A DNA stretch of 64,000 bases from Halobacillus halophilus (GCF_020171985.1 NZ_JAIVAL010000013.1:101099-165098), one strand, 5' to 3'; positions 53,966-63,683 are shown, counted from the stretch's first letter. The notes: generated from the sequence alone by a model not told the origin. A program made the numbers and translations.

Positions 53966-55768
53966 TTATTCTACTGTAACACTCTTGGCTAAGTTACGAG
54001 GCTTATCAACATCGCAATTGCGGTGAAGCGCAGCGTAATAAGAAATTAGCTGTAGAGGAATCACAGAAACAAGTGGTGTAAGAAGGTGATGGACATGAGG
54101 AATAACAAATGCATCTCCTTCTTTATCCAGACCCTTCATGCTTATAATTAAGCTGTTTGCTCCACGAGCTTCTACCTCTTGGACATTACCACGGATAGAA
54201 TAATTAACGTTCTCCTGAGTGGCAAGGGCTATAACAGGAGTACCATCTTCAATTAGTGCGATGGTTCCGTGCTTCAATTCACCGCCGGCAAAACCTTCTG
54301 CTTGAATATAAGAGATTTCTTTTAATTTCAAGGAACCTTCAAGCCCTACATAATGATCCACACTGCGACCAATGAAGAAGCAATTGCGTGTGGTCGGAAG
54401 GTATTCGCGAGCCAATTCTTCGAGTTCTTCCTTCTGATCCGTTAAAGCTTCCATAGCATTAGCAGCAATGCCTAATTCCTGCATTGGATCAAACTCAAGC
54501 TCAAGACCTTTAGCACGCGCGGTATCAACCGCAAGGATAGCCAGTACGGCCATTTGTGCTGTATAAGCCTTCGTTGAGGCAACGGCGATTTCAGGTCCTG
54601 CATGCAGGTGCATTGTATAATTTGCTTCCCGGGAAAGGGTGGATCCAGGTACGTTTGTGAGCGTTAACGCTGGATGACCAAGTTCTTTTATCTGAACAAG
54701 TACAGAGCGGCTGTCCGCTGTTTCTCCGCTTTGAGAAATAAACAAGAATAAAGGCTTTTCAGAAAGAAGCGGCATGTTATAAGAGAATTCACTGGCCACA
54801 TGAACTTCTACTGGAATATTCGCTAATTTCTCAATGAATTGTTTTCCAAGAAGTCCTGCGTGGTAACTCGTTCCAGCAGCAATAATATAAATGCGGTCAC
54901 AACTTTTCATAGCCTGACGAATATCAACGTCTAGTTTGATTTCATCATTTTCATTTTTATATTCCTGAATGATTTTACGAATAACGAATGGCTGTTCATC
55001 AATTTCTTTAAGCATGAAGTGCGGATATGTTCCTTTTTCTATATCTGTCGCATCCAGCTCTGCTGTGAATGGTTCACGTGATACAGTAGTTCCGTCCAAT
55101 TTTTGAATTTCTACACTATTCCTTTGAACGATAACCGTTTCTTTATCCATCAGCTCTAAAAATTGATCCGTAACATGTAATGCAGCCATAGAATCGCTGG
55201 CGACCACATTGAAGTCGTCTCCCAGACCAACTAGTAATGGACTTTTATTCTTAGCTACATAAATCGTGTCTTTGTTCTCACGATCAATTAGTGCGATAGC
55301 ATAGGAGCCGGATAGTAATTCTACTGCCTTACGAAAAGCAGCTGCTACATCGTCCATTTGCTCATTTAATACTTCGATAAGCTGGACAATGATTTCTGTA
55401 TCCGTCTCACTCTTCATATTCACATCAGCCAGATACTCATCACGAATATCAACATAGTTTTCGATGACACCATTATGAACAATAGTGAATCGCTCAGAAA
55501 CACTTTGGTGCGGGTGAGCATTTTCACGACTTGGCACACCATGTGTGGCCCAGCGAGTGTGACCGATTCCAAGAGTAGCTTTATTATTTTCATCAACAGC
55601 TTCTCTTAAGGCAGCAATGCGGCCTTTTACTTTAAATACGTTCACACCTTCATTGTTCAACGTGGCAATTCCTGCAGAGTCATACCCGCGATATTCTAAC
55701 TTCTCAAGACCATTCAGTAATATATCTTTCGTATCCTCTTGCCCTATATATCCTACAATTCCACACAT
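53966..55768 (-). CDS. glmS: glutamine--fructose-6-phosphate aminotransferase
   Basis: Makes glucosamine-6-phosphate, the first step to UDP-GlcNAc for the cell wall. The 600-residue protein begins MCGIVGYIG with the glutaminase Cys2, has the amidotransferase domain to about residue 240, then two SIS isomerase domains ([19 protein letters not shown]) and the C-terminal KSVTVE. The leader contains the glmS ribozyme. AGGAGGACAAC precedes the ATG. Follows glmM on the same strand. Confidence 0.98.
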   Translation of the reverse strand: MCGIVGYIGQEDTKDILLNGLEKLEYRGYDSAGIATLNNEGVNVFKVKGRIAALREAVDENNKATLGIGHTRWATHGVPSRENAHPHQSVSERFTIVHNGVIENYVDIRDEYLADVNMKSETDTEIIVQLIEVLNEQMDDVAAAFRKAVELLSGSYAIALIDRENKDTIYVAKNKSPLLVGLGDDFNVVASDSMAALHVTDQFLELMDKETVIVQRNSVEIQKLDGTTVSREPFTAELDATDIEKGTYPHFMLKEIDEQPFVIRKIIQEYKNENDEIKLDVDIRQAMKSCDRIYIIAAGTSYHAGLLGKQFIEKLANIPVEVHVASEFSYNMPLLSEKPLFLFISQSGETADSRSVLVQIKELGHPALTLTNVPGSTLSREANYTMHLHAGPEIAVASTKAYTAQMAVLAILAVDTARAKGLELEFDPMQELGIAANAMEALTDQKEELEELAREYLPTTRNCFFIGRSVDHYVGLEGSLKLKEISYIQAEGFAGGELKHGTIALIEDGTPVIALATQENVNYSIRGNVQEVEARGANSLIISMKGLDKEGDAFVIPHVHHLLTPLVSVIPLQLISYYAALHRNCDVDKPRNLAKSVTVE

Positions 55769-55849
55769 AAGTTGTTGTCCTCCTCAAGTTATGGAGTAAG
55801 GGCAACGAATGAGCATCAATCTACTTCAGGGGCTGATTCGCTGCCCCTC

Positions 55850-56028
55850 TCCCGTTCATTTCTTTATTTGTCAGCACTATGTTCAAAGAATTTGAACAAA
55901 GAGTCGCCTCTCTGGTTTAACCTTTGAACTTCCAGTTGAGTGCGGCAACTGGGAGGCATCCGCCGAACGTTCGATGAACCTCCTCCTCGTCAACTGTGCT
56001 GCTGCTTCAGCACACAGTCCTGGCGCTT
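55850..56028 (-). ncRNA. glmS ribozyme (GlcN6P-sensing self-cleaving riboswitch)
   Basis: On the minus strand the sequence runs AGCGCCAGGACTGTG...GACGAGGAGGAGGTT...ATCGA...CGGCGGATGCCTCC, the conserved core of the glmS ribozyme; cleavage would be just before the GCGCC near 56027. Glucosamine-6-phosphate acts as the cofactor, lowering glmS mRNA when product accumulates. The 3' boundary is approximate. Confidence 0.95.
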
Positions 56029-56130
56029 TTCAATTAATTACGTCTTCTCTCCTTTTCTATACTTGAATATGGCCCTCAACTTACATTACCAAAATAATAC
56101 TTCGGTAAACTTATTTTCAGGCCAACTTTT

Positions 56131-56160
56131 ATTTTACCCGAACTTTTATTTGCAGGTCAA
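56131..56160 (-). promoter_or_regulatory. candidate promoter of glmS
   Basis: On the minus strand TTGACC (56155-56160) and TAAAAT (56131-56136) are 18 bases apart, about 95 bases ahead of the ribozyme cleavage site. Confidence 0.5.
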
Positions 56161-56240
56161 TCTTTATTATGAGGGACTTGAAAACCACGCTATATAATAT
56201 GCACAGGATGCACGTTTGTGCACCCTGCTTCTTGCCCTTA

Positions 56241-57593
56241 CTATTCTTCTTTCATACCCAATTCTTCTTCTACTACTTTAACTACTTTATTCACGTAGGT
56301 TTCACATTGCTCTTCTGTAGGTGCTTCGACCATAATCCGTACAAGGGGTTCAGTACCGGAAGGACGGACCAGCACTCGTCCGCTGTCTCCCATTTCTTCT
56401 TCTACTGCCTGAATGGCTTCTTGAACACGAGGATGAGTCTGTACTCTATTTTTATCAATGACCCTCACATTCTTAAGAACTTGTGGGAATTTCTCCATTT
56501 CACCAGCAAGCTCTGAAAGAGGCTTTCCAGTTTCTTTCATAACATTGACAAGCTGCAGAGCAGAAAGAAGCCCATCGCCGGTGGTATTATGATCAAGGAA
56601 AATAATGTGGCCTGATTGTTCACCACCCAGATTATATCCTCCACGGCGCATTTCTTCCATTACATAACGGTCGCCCACCGCGGTTTTATCACTTTTCATA
56701 CCTTTGGATTCTAGCGCCTTGTAGAATCCAAGATTACTCATAACTGTTGAAACGACCGTTGAATGAGTAAGTGTACCACTCTGATTCATATGCTGGGCAC
56801 ATATATACATAATGCGGTCGCCATCCACAATATTTCCCTTCTCATCCACTGCAATTAACCGATCTCCATCTCCGTCAAATGCAAGGCCAATGTCCGCTCC
56901 TTTTTCCTTAACCAGTTCCTGCAGCTTTTCAGGGTGGGTGGAACCTACACCTTCGTTAATATTCAGCCCATCTGGTGATGCTCCGATAGAAGAAATATCA
57001 GCTTCTAAATCAGCGAATAAATGAGAAGCAAGCGAAGACGTAGAACCGTGCGCGCAGTCTAAGGCAATATGCAGTCCATCAAAATCGTAATCGACTGTCT
57101 GCTTAAGGTGCTGTAAGTACTTTTGTCCACCTTCAAAATAGTCGTTAATTTGACCTAAATCAGAACCAGAAGGGCGAGGAAGCGTATCTGTTTCTCCATC
57201 AATAAGCTCTTCAATTTCTTGTTCCTGAGCTTCAGTAAGTTTGAAACCATCCGGCCCAAAGAATTTAATCCCATTATCCTCTACAGGATTATGAGAAGCA
57301 GAGATCATAATCCCCGCCTCTGCCTGAAGCGCCTTTGTTAAGAAAGCTACACCTGGAGTAGAGATGACCCCCAAGCGCATAACCTCCGCGCCAATGGACA
57401 GCAAACCAGAAGCAAGAGCGCCCTCCAGCATCTCTCCTGAAATACGGGTGTCACGCCCGATTAGGATTTTAGGCTTCGTAACCTCTTTTGTTAGCACATA
57501 ACCTCCATATCGCCCGAGTTTAAATGCAAGTTCCGGGGTCAGTTCTTTATTAGCAACACCACGGACTCCGTCCGTACCAAAATATTTTCCCAT
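56241..57593 (-). CDS. glmM: phosphoglucosamine mutase
   Basis: Converts glucosamine-6-phosphate to glucosamine-1-phosphate. The 450-residue protein has YFGTDGVRG at the start, the phosphoserine loop [17 protein letters not shown] near residue 100, the metal loop AFDGDGDRL near 240 and the sugar-binding GGEQSGHI. The gene is in the widely conserved cdaA-cdaR-glmM order, where GlmM can inhibit CdaA. AGAGAGG precedes the ATG. Confidence 0.97.
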   Translation of the reverse strand: MGKYFGTDGVRGVANKELTPELAFKLGRYGGYVLTKEVTKPKILIGRDTRISGEMLEGALASGLLSIGAEVMRLGVISTPGVAFLTKALQAEAGIMISASHNPVEDNGIKFFGPDGFKLTEAQEQEIEELIDGETDTLPRPSGSDLGQINDYFEGGQKYLQHLKQTVDYDFDGLHIALDCAHGSTSSLASHLFADLEADISSIGASPDGLNINEGVGSTHPEKLQELVKEKGADIGLAFDGDGDRLIAVDEKGNIVDGDRIMYICAQHMNQSGTLTHSTVVSTVMSNLGFYKALESKGMKSDKTAVGDRYVMEEMRRGGYNLGGEQSGHIIFLDHNTTGDGLLSALQLVNVMKETGKPLSELAGEMEKFPQVLKNVRVIDKNRVQTHPRVQEAIQAVEEEMGDSGRVLVRPSGTEPLVRIMVEAPTEEQCETYVNKVVKVVEEELGMKEE

Positions 57594-57683
57594 AATAAAA
57601 CCTCTCTTTCTAAAGTGAAACTGTTTTTTTATTTAGCTGCTTTTATTGTCTTCGCAAGAAAAAAACTATACTAATCTGAGCTA

Positions 57684-57712
57684 TAATTAAGCCGTTCCGC
57701 GAAAACTTTCAA
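57684..57712 (-). promoter_or_regulatory. possible internal promoter ahead of glmM
   Basis: On the minus strand TTGAAA and TAATTA are 17 bases apart in the 135-base gap between cdaR and glmM. Confidence 0.35.
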
Positions 57713-57728
57713 GGTGGTCAATATCATA

Positions 57729-58685
57729 TTAATCTTCCACATCTATTTCTACTTCAAGCTTTTCCGGTTCCACAGAGGTAACCCCGTCTGGAACCGGTAT
57801 CTCTACTTCCTGTGTCTCATCTTCCGTAACTTCCGTTATATCTACAGGGATGCCCTCCAGTTTATTGATAACTGCCAAGACATCTTCTGGACCGTACAAC
57901 GTAACTGTTTCCGTAGAAGTAGTCACTGAATTGACCACAACCCCTTCAGGAGCCCCGCCTCTTGGGGTAACCTCCACTGGGACTTCTTTTTTCCTTTTGG
58001 ATATAGGAACATTCAGTTGAACCGTTGTAGGATCAACCAACACGTTTAGTTCGTTGCCTTGCTCATCATATACTTTCACAGGTGCTTCCAGATCTTCAAG
58101 CGAACTCTGAGCAGATCCAACATCAACTACTGCTTTCACAGATGCCACTCGATCCACCACAGAAGCTGATCCCGTAATGGTTGCCATTTCCGGTTGTACC
58201 GTGGGTTCTTCTAACACGAGTTCACTGTCCAGTCTGCTTTCATTAAGGTAATCAACCTTCACTTCGAAATCTTCACTGACTTTCTCTTCAATAGTAACTT
58301 CAATCGTTTTAGGCTTGAGAGAAACAGAAAGTTGATTTGATATACCTGAATGCTGTAAAGAGACTTCATGCACTCCTGGTCCTAAACCGTTTAAATCCAC
58401 GAAGACCGTGAAGTTTTTCTGGCGTACTACCGGAGTAACTACACTCGCCTGACCTTCCACTGTGACAGAAACCTCTTGAGGCAGTCCACTTACTACATAC
58501 TCTTCACTGTCAAATCTTATTTCAAGTGGAATATTGTCCATTGTCTCCATATCTGAGGAGTTTTCATTAAAGAACAAAGAATCAGAGTCCATATTATTAT
58601 CTACATTCACTGTAATCCATAGTAAACCTGCCAGAATCAAGGAAATAATTCGGATGAACCAGATACTTTTCAACCAATTATCCAT
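57729..58685 (-). CDS. cdaR: CdaA regulatory protein (YbbR repeats)
   Basis: A 318-residue membrane-anchored protein with one N-terminal helix (about 10-27) and three to four extracytoplasmic YbbR repeats, ending in an acidic tail. In Bacillus it binds and modulates the diadenylate cyclase CdaA. Its start overlaps the end of cdaA by eight bases, so the two are coupled. Confidence 0.94.
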   Translation of the reverse strand: MDNWLKSIWFIRIISLILAGLLWITVNVDNNMDSDSLFFNENSSDMETMDNIPLEIRFDSEEYVVSGLPQEVSVTVEGQASVVTPVVRQKNFTVFVDLNGLGPGVHEVSLQHSGISNQLSVSLKPKTIEVTIEEKVSEDFEVKVDYLNESRLDSELVLEEPTVQPEMATITGSASVVDRVASVKAVVDVGSAQSSLEDLEAPVKVYDEQGNELNVLVDPTTVQLNVPISKRKKEVPVEVTPRGGAPEGVVVNSVTTSTETVTLYGPEDVLAVINKLEGIPVDITEVTEDETQEVEIPVPDGVTSVEPEKLEVEIDVED

Positions 58686-59487
58686 TCTTTTTCCCCCTCC
58701 AGTTCCAGGTCTTCACTGCGGAGGAATAGTCAAGCTCCGTCCGGAGGATTTCTTCCAGCTTTTCCTGATCGAGGTTTCTATGAAGTTCCCCGTTTTTTGT
58801 ACAGGAAATGGCTCCAGTTTCTTCAGAAACCACGATGGTTAACGCATCGGTAACTTCACTGATCCCCATTGCTGCCCGGTGCCTTGTCCCAAGCTCCTTT
58901 GAGATAAAAGGACTTTCAGATAACGGCAAATAACAGGCGGCAGCGACTATTTCATCATTTTTAAGTATTACGGCGCCATCATGAAGTGGAGTGTTAGGAA
59001 TAAATATATTGGTCAGTAACTCACTTGAAAGATGGCCGCCAATGCGAATCCCCGTTTCAACGTAGTCTCCCATTCCCGTGTCCCTTTCTATTGTTATAAG
59101 GGCTCCTATACGACGTTTAGCCATATAATTACATGATTTAATTATAGCCTGAATTGATTTCTCAGTTGTATCCTCTTCAGAAGAGTTTCTGCTGAAGAAA
59201 CTCCCTCTTCCCAATTGCTCTAATGCACGTCGGAGTTCGGGCTGGAAAAGAATAATAATAGCAAGAAAACCCCATGTAATGGCCTGGGACATTAACCACC
59301 TTAACGTGGTAAGTCCAAATAAATTACTCAATAACCATATACCCAGAATAACGAATATACCTTTTAGCAGTTGTACGGCTTTCGTCCCCTGGATCAGCAT
59401 GATTAATTTATATACAACAAACCAGACAAGGGCGATATCAACCGTAATTAAGAAATAATCTAATACATCAAATCCCCCATCAAGCAT
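58678..59487 (-). CDS. cdaA: diadenylate cyclase CdaA
   Basis: Makes cyclic di-AMP, the messenger that controls potassium and osmolyte transport and wall homeostasis. The 269-residue protein has three N-terminal membrane helices, then a DAC domain with DGA (PLHDGAVIL, near 170) and RHR (GTRHRAAMG, near 203). The ATG at 59487 (MLDGGFDVLD) has AAAAGGAAGTG upstream; a longer frame to 59517 would include that site. Confidence 0.96.
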   Translation of the reverse strand: MLDGGFDVLDYFLITVDIALVWFVVYKLIMLIQGTKAVQLLKGIFVILGIWLLSNLFGLTTLRWLMSQAITWGFLAIIILFQPELRRALEQLGRGSFFSRNSSEEDTTEKSIQAIIKSCNYMAKRRIGALITIERDTGMGDYVETGIRIGGHLSSELLTNIFIPNTPLHDGAVILKNDEIVAAACYLPLSESPFISKELGTRHRAAMGISEVTDALTIVVSEETGAISCTKNGELHRNLDQEKLEEILRTELDYSSAVKTWNWRGKKNG

Positions 59488-59613
59488 GCCTACACTTCCT
59501 TTTAATTTTAAAATCAAGCAATTTTTAGAAAAAAATTTACCTGTATTATTATATCACACTTCTATTTATCGGAATATGAGAACCCGTATTCAATTCAAAT
59601 GAACAATTTAGTA

Positions 59614-59644
59614 TAAAAAAACCAGGGTGTAAGTTCACCCTGGC
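59614..59644 (-). terminator. terminator between rsiW and cdaA
   Basis: AGCCAGGGTG and CACCCTGG pair and read into seven T on the minus strand. It separates the sigW-rsiW unit from cdaA, though read-through is possible. Confidence 0.85.
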
Positions 59645-59646
59645 TA

Positions 59647-60309
59647 TTATTCCTCCTGATCTGATTCAAACGAAAAGAGATCAGAAACGATATGTTTCGT
59701 TTGGTACCATACCCACTCGTAGACTTGATTGACCTCATTCAATTCTCCCGTATAGGCACGGAGAGTGGATGAATCTAAGTTATTTTCGATATCACCGTTG
59801 GGCTTTCCATTTATAATTTCTCCATTAATGATAGTAACATCGCCATTTATTTTTCCAAGAATCTTCAAATCTCCATTCCTGACGACCAGATCGTCGTTAA
59901 TCGTGACACCTTCAGGAACGATGACAGTCTTATCCCTAATTTCCAGGTTCTCCTGTTTAGATACCGTTACATGTTGATCCTGGTTCCAAGCTGAAAAAAT
60001 GCCACTGAACATAAGAATGAAAAATACTGCGGCGGCAGTCAAAATTGGATGACGCTGCATAGCTCGTATATAGTTTTTCCTCTTTTTTTCTTTAGGAAGG
60101 CTATTCATTACGTTTGCAGTAAAATTACTCGGTGCCGAAGTTGGACCTGTATTTTTTATTAGCGTAATCGAACGCTTTAATTCATGAAAATGGTTTTGGC
60201 AGGAAGGGCAGTTTTGCAGATGGTTACGCAGTCGTCTCTCTTCTTCTCTCTTTAGCTCCCCATCCAAATATTTATGCATGAGTGAAATAGCTTCTTTTTT
60301 ACAATTCAT
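59647..60309 (-). CDS. rsiW: anti-sigma-W factor RsiW
   Basis: A 220-residue single-pass membrane protein. The cytoplasmic zinc anti-sigma domain has the H-x3-C-x2-C motif (HLQNCPSC near 30-37) and holds SigW; the membrane helix is about 91-108; the outside part has a run of short repeats (VIVPEGVTINDDLVVRNGDL, then INGDVTIINGEI) resembling a bactofilin-like beta-helix. Regulated proteolysis releases SigW. The ATG at 60309 follows AAAGGAG by eight bases. It overlaps no gene but sits 14 bases after sigW. Confidence 0.93.
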   Translation of the reverse strand: MNCKKEAISLMHKYLDGELKREEERRLRNHLQNCPSCQNHFHELKRSITLIKNTGPTSAPSNFTANVMNSLPKEKKRKNYIRAMQRHPILTAAAVFFILMFSGIFSAWNQDQHVTVSKQENLEIRDKTVIVPEGVTINDDLVVRNGDLKILGKINGDVTIINGEIINGKPNGDIENNLDSSTLRAYTGELNEVNQVYEWVWYQTKHIVSDLFSFESDQEE

Positions 60310-60322
60310 TCCCTCAACTCCT

Positions 60323-60886
60323 TTACACATGACGAAGCCTTTTGCGCAATGCTTCCCTGCCGCGGTGAACTCTGGTCTTTACTGTTCCCACAGGGATGTC
60401 CAGCACTTCTGCTATTTCTTGAAGTGCTAACTCATCTAAATAACGTAGTACGATGACACTACGGTATTTAGGCGGCAAGGCCAATATTTCCTTATGGATA
60501 TAACTCTGAAGTTCAAGGCTCTCTACCTCTTCTTCCGGCAAAGCCTGGTCAGCTGCCAATTGAGAATACATATCCAGTCCATCCGTCCCTCTGACCTCAG
60601 CATCGAGGTGGTAATCCGGTTTCTTTTTACGAATCCGGTCGATTGTCAAATTGGTTGCAATTCTATATAACCAAGTTGAAAATTTCCTTTTCTCATCAAA
60701 CGTATGGATATTTGTATAAGCACGGATAAAGGCTTCTTGTGCAAGATCTTCAGCTTCATAGGCGTTCCCAATCATACGTAAACAAATATGGTACACTTTA
60801 GTCTGATAAAAAGATACAATATCTTCAAACGCTGATTGATCCCCTTTTTTCACTTCTTTTATTTTCTGTTTAATCATGGTTTCCAT
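60323..60886 (-). CDS. sigW: ECF sigma factor SigW
   Basis: A 187-residue extracytoplasmic-function sigma factor directing the envelope-stress and antimicrobial-resistance regulon. Region 2 is DLAQEAFIRAYTNIHTF with STWLYRIATNLTIDRIR; region 4 is LALQEIAEVLDIPVGTVKTRVHRGR. GGAGGT precedes the ATG. An autoregulatory SigW-type promoter is present upstream. Confidence 0.96.
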   Translation of the reverse strand: METMIKQKIKEVKKGDQSAFEDIVSFYQTKVYHICLRMIGNAYEAEDLAQEAFIRAYTNIHTFDEKRKFSTWLYRIATNLTIDRIRKKKPDYHLDAEVRGTDGLDMYSQLAADQALPEEEVESLELQSYIHKEILALPPKYRSVIVLRYLDELALQEIAEVLDIPVGTVKTRVHRGREALRKRLRHV

Positions 60887-60923
60887 CTGCTATACCTCCG
60901 CTTTACTTGCGGTCGATATCCTT

Positions 60924-60950
60924 TACGGATGACCCCAGGGGTAAGTTTCA
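60924..60950 (-). promoter_or_regulatory. SigW autoregulatory promoter
   Basis: On the minus strand TGAAAC (60945-60950) and CGTA (60924-60927) are 17 bases apart, close to the consensus TGAAAC-N16-CGTA. The spacer holds the palindrome ACCCCTGGGGT. Confidence 0.8.
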
Positions 60951-61045
60951 AAAATTATATAAAAATATATCTTTTTATAGTTTAACTTCTATTAGTATGG
61001 GTTATAAGAGAGTAAATGTAAAAACTTACATAGGAGGAATGTTAC

Positions 61046-61219
61046 ATGAAACAGGAAATATTTTTAATTAATGAAATCGAAATGTGCCGTGAAGAAATGA
61101 GCAGGGCAGCAAGAAAGAACGCATTAACATCTAAAGAGGTCCTGCAGATGAGTATCCGTTTGGACGAACTTATGAACGAATATGAAAACCTTAAACAAAA
61201 AGAACAGCAACCTGCCTAA
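61046..61219 (+). CDS. Spo0E-family aspartyl-phosphate phosphatase
   Basis: A 57-residue helical-hairpin protein, MKQEIFLINEIE..SRAARKNA..SIRLDELMNEYENLK. The signature SxxLDxLxxxY is SIRLDELMNEY at about residues 36-46. Family members dephosphorylate Spo0A-P and delay sporulation. TAGGAGGAA precedes the ATG by seven to eight bases. It is divergent from sigW, and its 3' end overlaps the terminator hairpin of the convergent arginase gene. Confidence 0.88.
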   Translation: MKQEIFLINEIEMCREEMSRAARKNALTSKEVLQMSIRLDELMNEYENLKQKEQQPA

Positions 61220-61232
61220 GGCAGATTGCTGT
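61203..61232 (-). terminator. terminator of rocF
   Basis: ACAGCAA-x-CTGCCT and AGGCAG-x-TTGCTGT pair around a minimal loop and read into T-rich sequence on the minus strand. The stem covers the last codons of the Spo0E-like gene. Confidence 0.75.
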
Positions 61233-61243
61233 AAATAAAACAT

Positions 61244-62146
61244 TTATTTTAAGCTTTCTCCAAATAAAGACCCCATTAAACCGACTGCGACACTTGCGGT
61301 CTTATTTTTTTCATCTAAAATCGGGTTAACTTCCACAAACTCCGCAGAAGTAATCATTTCCGACTGATAAAGCATCTCCATAGCTAAATGACTTTCCCGG
61401 TAGCTTAGTCCCCCAATTACAGGTGTACCTACTCCAGGTGCTTCATGAGGATCCAATCCATCAAGATCAAGACTTAAATGCACACCATCCGTACGCCCTT
61501 TTAAGTATTCTACACTTTCTTCCATTACTTTCGTCATGCCCATACGGTCAACTTCGTGCATGGTGTAAACTTTAATTCCTTGTTCCTTAATGAGCTCACG
61601 CTCGCCTTCATCTAATGAACGAGCTCCTACAATGACGACATTCTCAGGTTTAATTTTAGGTTCATAACCATGAATGCTAGTAAGTTTCTCATGACCAATT
61701 CCCAGACTTACAGCTAAAGGCATACCGTGAATATTACCGGATGGTGAACTATCTGCCGTGTTTAAATCACCATGAGCGTCATACCAGATAACTCCTAGAT
61801 TCTCATAATGTTTGGCTATACCGGCTAAGGTTCCCATCGCTATACTATGATCTCCGCCCAGTACCAGCGGAAAGCGTCCTTCTTCCACCACTTTATCAAC
61901 TTCTTCAGCTAAACTTTGGCTTCCTTCAGAAATTTCATTCAAATTTCTTAAATTATCAAGTTTTTCGCTTCCTGTTTGAGGAGGTAAAGGAATATCAATA
62001 TCTCCCAAATCTTCTATGTCATATTTTAACTGTTCTAAGCGCTCTCTCATACCTGCATATCGAATCGCGCTCGGCCCCATATCGACGCCTCTTCTCATTT
62101 GGCCCAAATCCATTGGAACCCCGATAACGGAAATTTGTTTATTCAT
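61244..62146 (-). CDS. rocF: arginase
   Basis: Hydrolyses arginine to ornithine and urea. The 300-residue manganese enzyme has GGDHSIAMG, WYDAHGDLNT, GMPLAVSLG and SLDLDGLDP, the four ligand motifs. AAAGGAGGAAAATAA precedes the ATG. It sits beside sigW as in several Bacillus genomes. Ornithine could also feed peptidoglycan in Halobacillus-type cells (inference). Confidence 0.96.
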   Translation of the reverse strand: MNKQISVIGVPMDLGQMRRGVDMGPSAIRYAGMRERLEQLKYDIEDLGDIDIPLPPQTGSEKLDNLRNLNEISEGSQSLAEEVDKVVEEGRFPLVLGGDHSIAMGTLAGIAKHYENLGVIWYDAHGDLNTADSSPSGNIHGMPLAVSLGIGHEKLTSIHGYEPKIKPENVVIVGARSLDEGERELIKEQGIKVYTMHEVDRMGMTKVMEESVEYLKGRTDGVHLSLDLDGLDPHEAPGVGTPVIGGLSYRESHLAMEMLYQSEMITSAEFVEVNPILDEKNKTASVAVGLMGSLFGESLK

Positions 62147-62359
62147 TTATTTTCCTCCTTTATTCACTACTCTAATTGTATCCTTTTTTCGATAAATGAC
62201 TCAACTAGACATCTTAGTGTATATATATGCGACTATAGATATCATGAAAGAGGGAGACTTGCATGATTACTTACTTCGCGGTCAAATATTGGCAGATATA
62301 AAAAAAACTGACATCTATTAAAGATGCCAGTTTTATAATTAATTTATATTCCTTGTAAG

Positions 62360-62432
62360 TGGAGCCTAGCGGGATCGAACCGCTGACCTCCTGCGTGCAA
62401 AGCAGGCGCTCTCCCAGCTGAGCTAAGGCCCC
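62360..62432 (-). tRNA. tRNA-Ala (TGC)
   Basis: Cloverleaf with acceptor GGGGCCT/AGGCTCC, anticodon loop TTTGCAC, T-loop GGTTCGATCC. CCA is not encoded. Confidence 0.96.
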
Positions 62433-62435
62433 GTA

Positions 62436-62510
62436 TGGAGCGGGAGACGGGATTCGAACCCGCGACCCCCACCTTGGCAAGGTGGTGTTCTACCACTGAA
62501 CTACTCCCGC
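62436..62510 (-). tRNA. tRNA-Gly (GCC)
   Basis: Acceptor GCGGGAG/CTCCCGC, anticodon loop TTGCCAA, encoded CCA. Confidence 0.96.
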
Positions 62511-62545
62511 ATAAGTAGAACGGTCACAAAATGAATTTGAAAGAG

Positions 62546-62618
62546 TGAGCCATGAAGGATTCGAACCTTCGACCCTCTGATTAAAAGTCAGATGCTCTAC
62601 CAACTGAGCTAATGGCTC
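62546..62618 (-). tRNA. tRNA-Lys (TTT)
   Basis: Acceptor GAGCCAT/ATGGCTC, anticodon loop CTTTTAA, T-loop GGTTCGAATCC. CCA is not encoded. Confidence 0.96.
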
Positions 62619-62732
62619 CCAATGTTAATAAACTCTCATTATGAGTTCAAAAGATGCTCGTCGTGTTGCAAGTTTACCTAAGAAGTCTCACTCCTCGCAA
62701 GCCTGCAAGGATGGCTATTCAAGGAGCTGGCT

Positions 62733-62757
62733 TGCTCTACCAACTGAGCTAATGGCT
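62733..62757 (-). pseudogene. tRNA-Lys 5'-half relic
   Basis: AGCCATTAGCTCAGTTGGTAGAGC on the minus strand is identical to the acceptor-D-arm part of the tRNA-Lys 115-140 bases away, but the anticodon, variable and T arms are missing. The following bases CAATGT also match the flank of the intact gene. Confidence 0.8.
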
Positions 62758-62920
62758 TTCAATGTATTAGTTGAGGAATTCTCATAGTAAAAGTATGAGT
62801 ATAAATTGCCTGCAAACCGAATTATTAGTCCATACCCCTGCTTATGCTGCTTATAAACTACAAACATAAAGCATATGTATTTAAAAATAAAAAATTCCGT
62901 CAATTAATGAAGGAATTAAA

Positions 62921-62995
62921 TGGCTGGGCCAGCTGGATTCGAACCAGCGCATGACGGTACCAAAAACCGTTGCCTTACCGCTTGGCTATGGCCCA
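62921..62995 (-). tRNA. tRNA-Gln (TTG)
   Basis: Acceptor TGGGCCA/TGGCCCA, anticodon loop TTTTGGT, encoded CCA. Confidence 0.95.
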
Positions 62996-63116
62996 ACGAG
63001 TACAATGTTAGTATGGTCATTGAATTTAATAATATACATATAAATATATTTTCTCATAAAAATATGCTGATCTATGTACTATCAGCAATCGACCATGCTC
63101 TAACAACTAAAATAAA

Positions 63117-63202
63117 TGGTGGAGGGAGTAGGACTCGAACCTACGAACCCGATGGGAGCGGATTTACAGTCCGCCGCGTTTGGCCAACTTCGCTATCCCT
63201 CC
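63117..63202 (-). tRNA. tRNA-Tyr (GTA)
   Basis: Class II tRNA with a long variable arm, anticodon loop CTGTAAA, acceptor GGAGGGA/TCCCTCC, encoded CCA. Confidence 0.96.
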
Positions 63203-63223
63203 ACGTTAGTCAAAAACATTTAG

Positions 63224-63299
63224 TGGTGCCGGCCAGAGGACTTGAACCCCCAACCTACTGATTACAAATCAGTTGCTCTGCCAGTTGAGCTAGGCCGGC
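63224..63299 (-). tRNA. tRNA-Thr (TGT)
   Basis: Acceptor GCCGGCC/GGCCGGC, anticodon loop TTTGTAA, encoded CCA. Confidence 0.96.
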
Positions 63300-63316
63300 T
63301 AATTATTAAATTATAA

Positions 63317-63392
63317 TGGTGGAGGATGCAGGGATCGAACCTGCGACCCCTTGCTTGTAAGGCAAGTGCTCTCCCAGCTGAGCTAATCCTCC
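63317..63392 (-). tRNA. tRNA-Val (TAC)
   Basis: Acceptor GGAGGAT/ATCCTCC, anticodon loop CTTACAA, encoded CCA. Confidence 0.96.
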
Positions 63393-63398
63393 ATCAAT

Positions 63399-63473
63399 TG
63401 GTGACCCGTACGGGATTCGAACCCGTGATACCGCCGTGAAAGGGCGGTGTCTTAACCACTTGACCAACGGGCC
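63399..63473 (-). tRNA. tRNA-Glu (TTC)
   Basis: Anticodon loop CTTTCAC, T-loop GGTTCGAATCC, encoded CCA. Confidence 0.95.
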
Positions 63474-63493
63474 TTCTTACGATTACTTCTGAG

Positions 63494-63565
<72 letters not shown>

Positions 63566-63568
63566 AAG

Positions 63569-63643
63569 TGGCTCCAACGGTAGGATTCGAACCTACGACC
63601 AATCGGTTAACAGCCGATTGCTCTACCACTGAGCTACGTTGGA
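63569..63643 (-). tRNA. tRNA-Asn (GTT)
   Basis: Acceptor TCCAACG/CGTTGGA, anticodon loop CTGTTAA, encoded CCA. Confidence 0.96.
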
Positions 63644-63683
63644 ATAATATAAAGCTTCAAAATGCTAAGTATAAGGGATACAA

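Noticed and set aside
56169..56516. Open frame of 115 codons on the plus strand
   Set aside because: It is a Phe/Leu-rich shadow antisense to the start of the glmM 3' region, without a ribosome binding site.
62271..63261. Open frames over the tRNA cluster
   Set aside because: They are readings across tRNA genes, with typical spurious peptide strings produced by antisense tRNA sequence.
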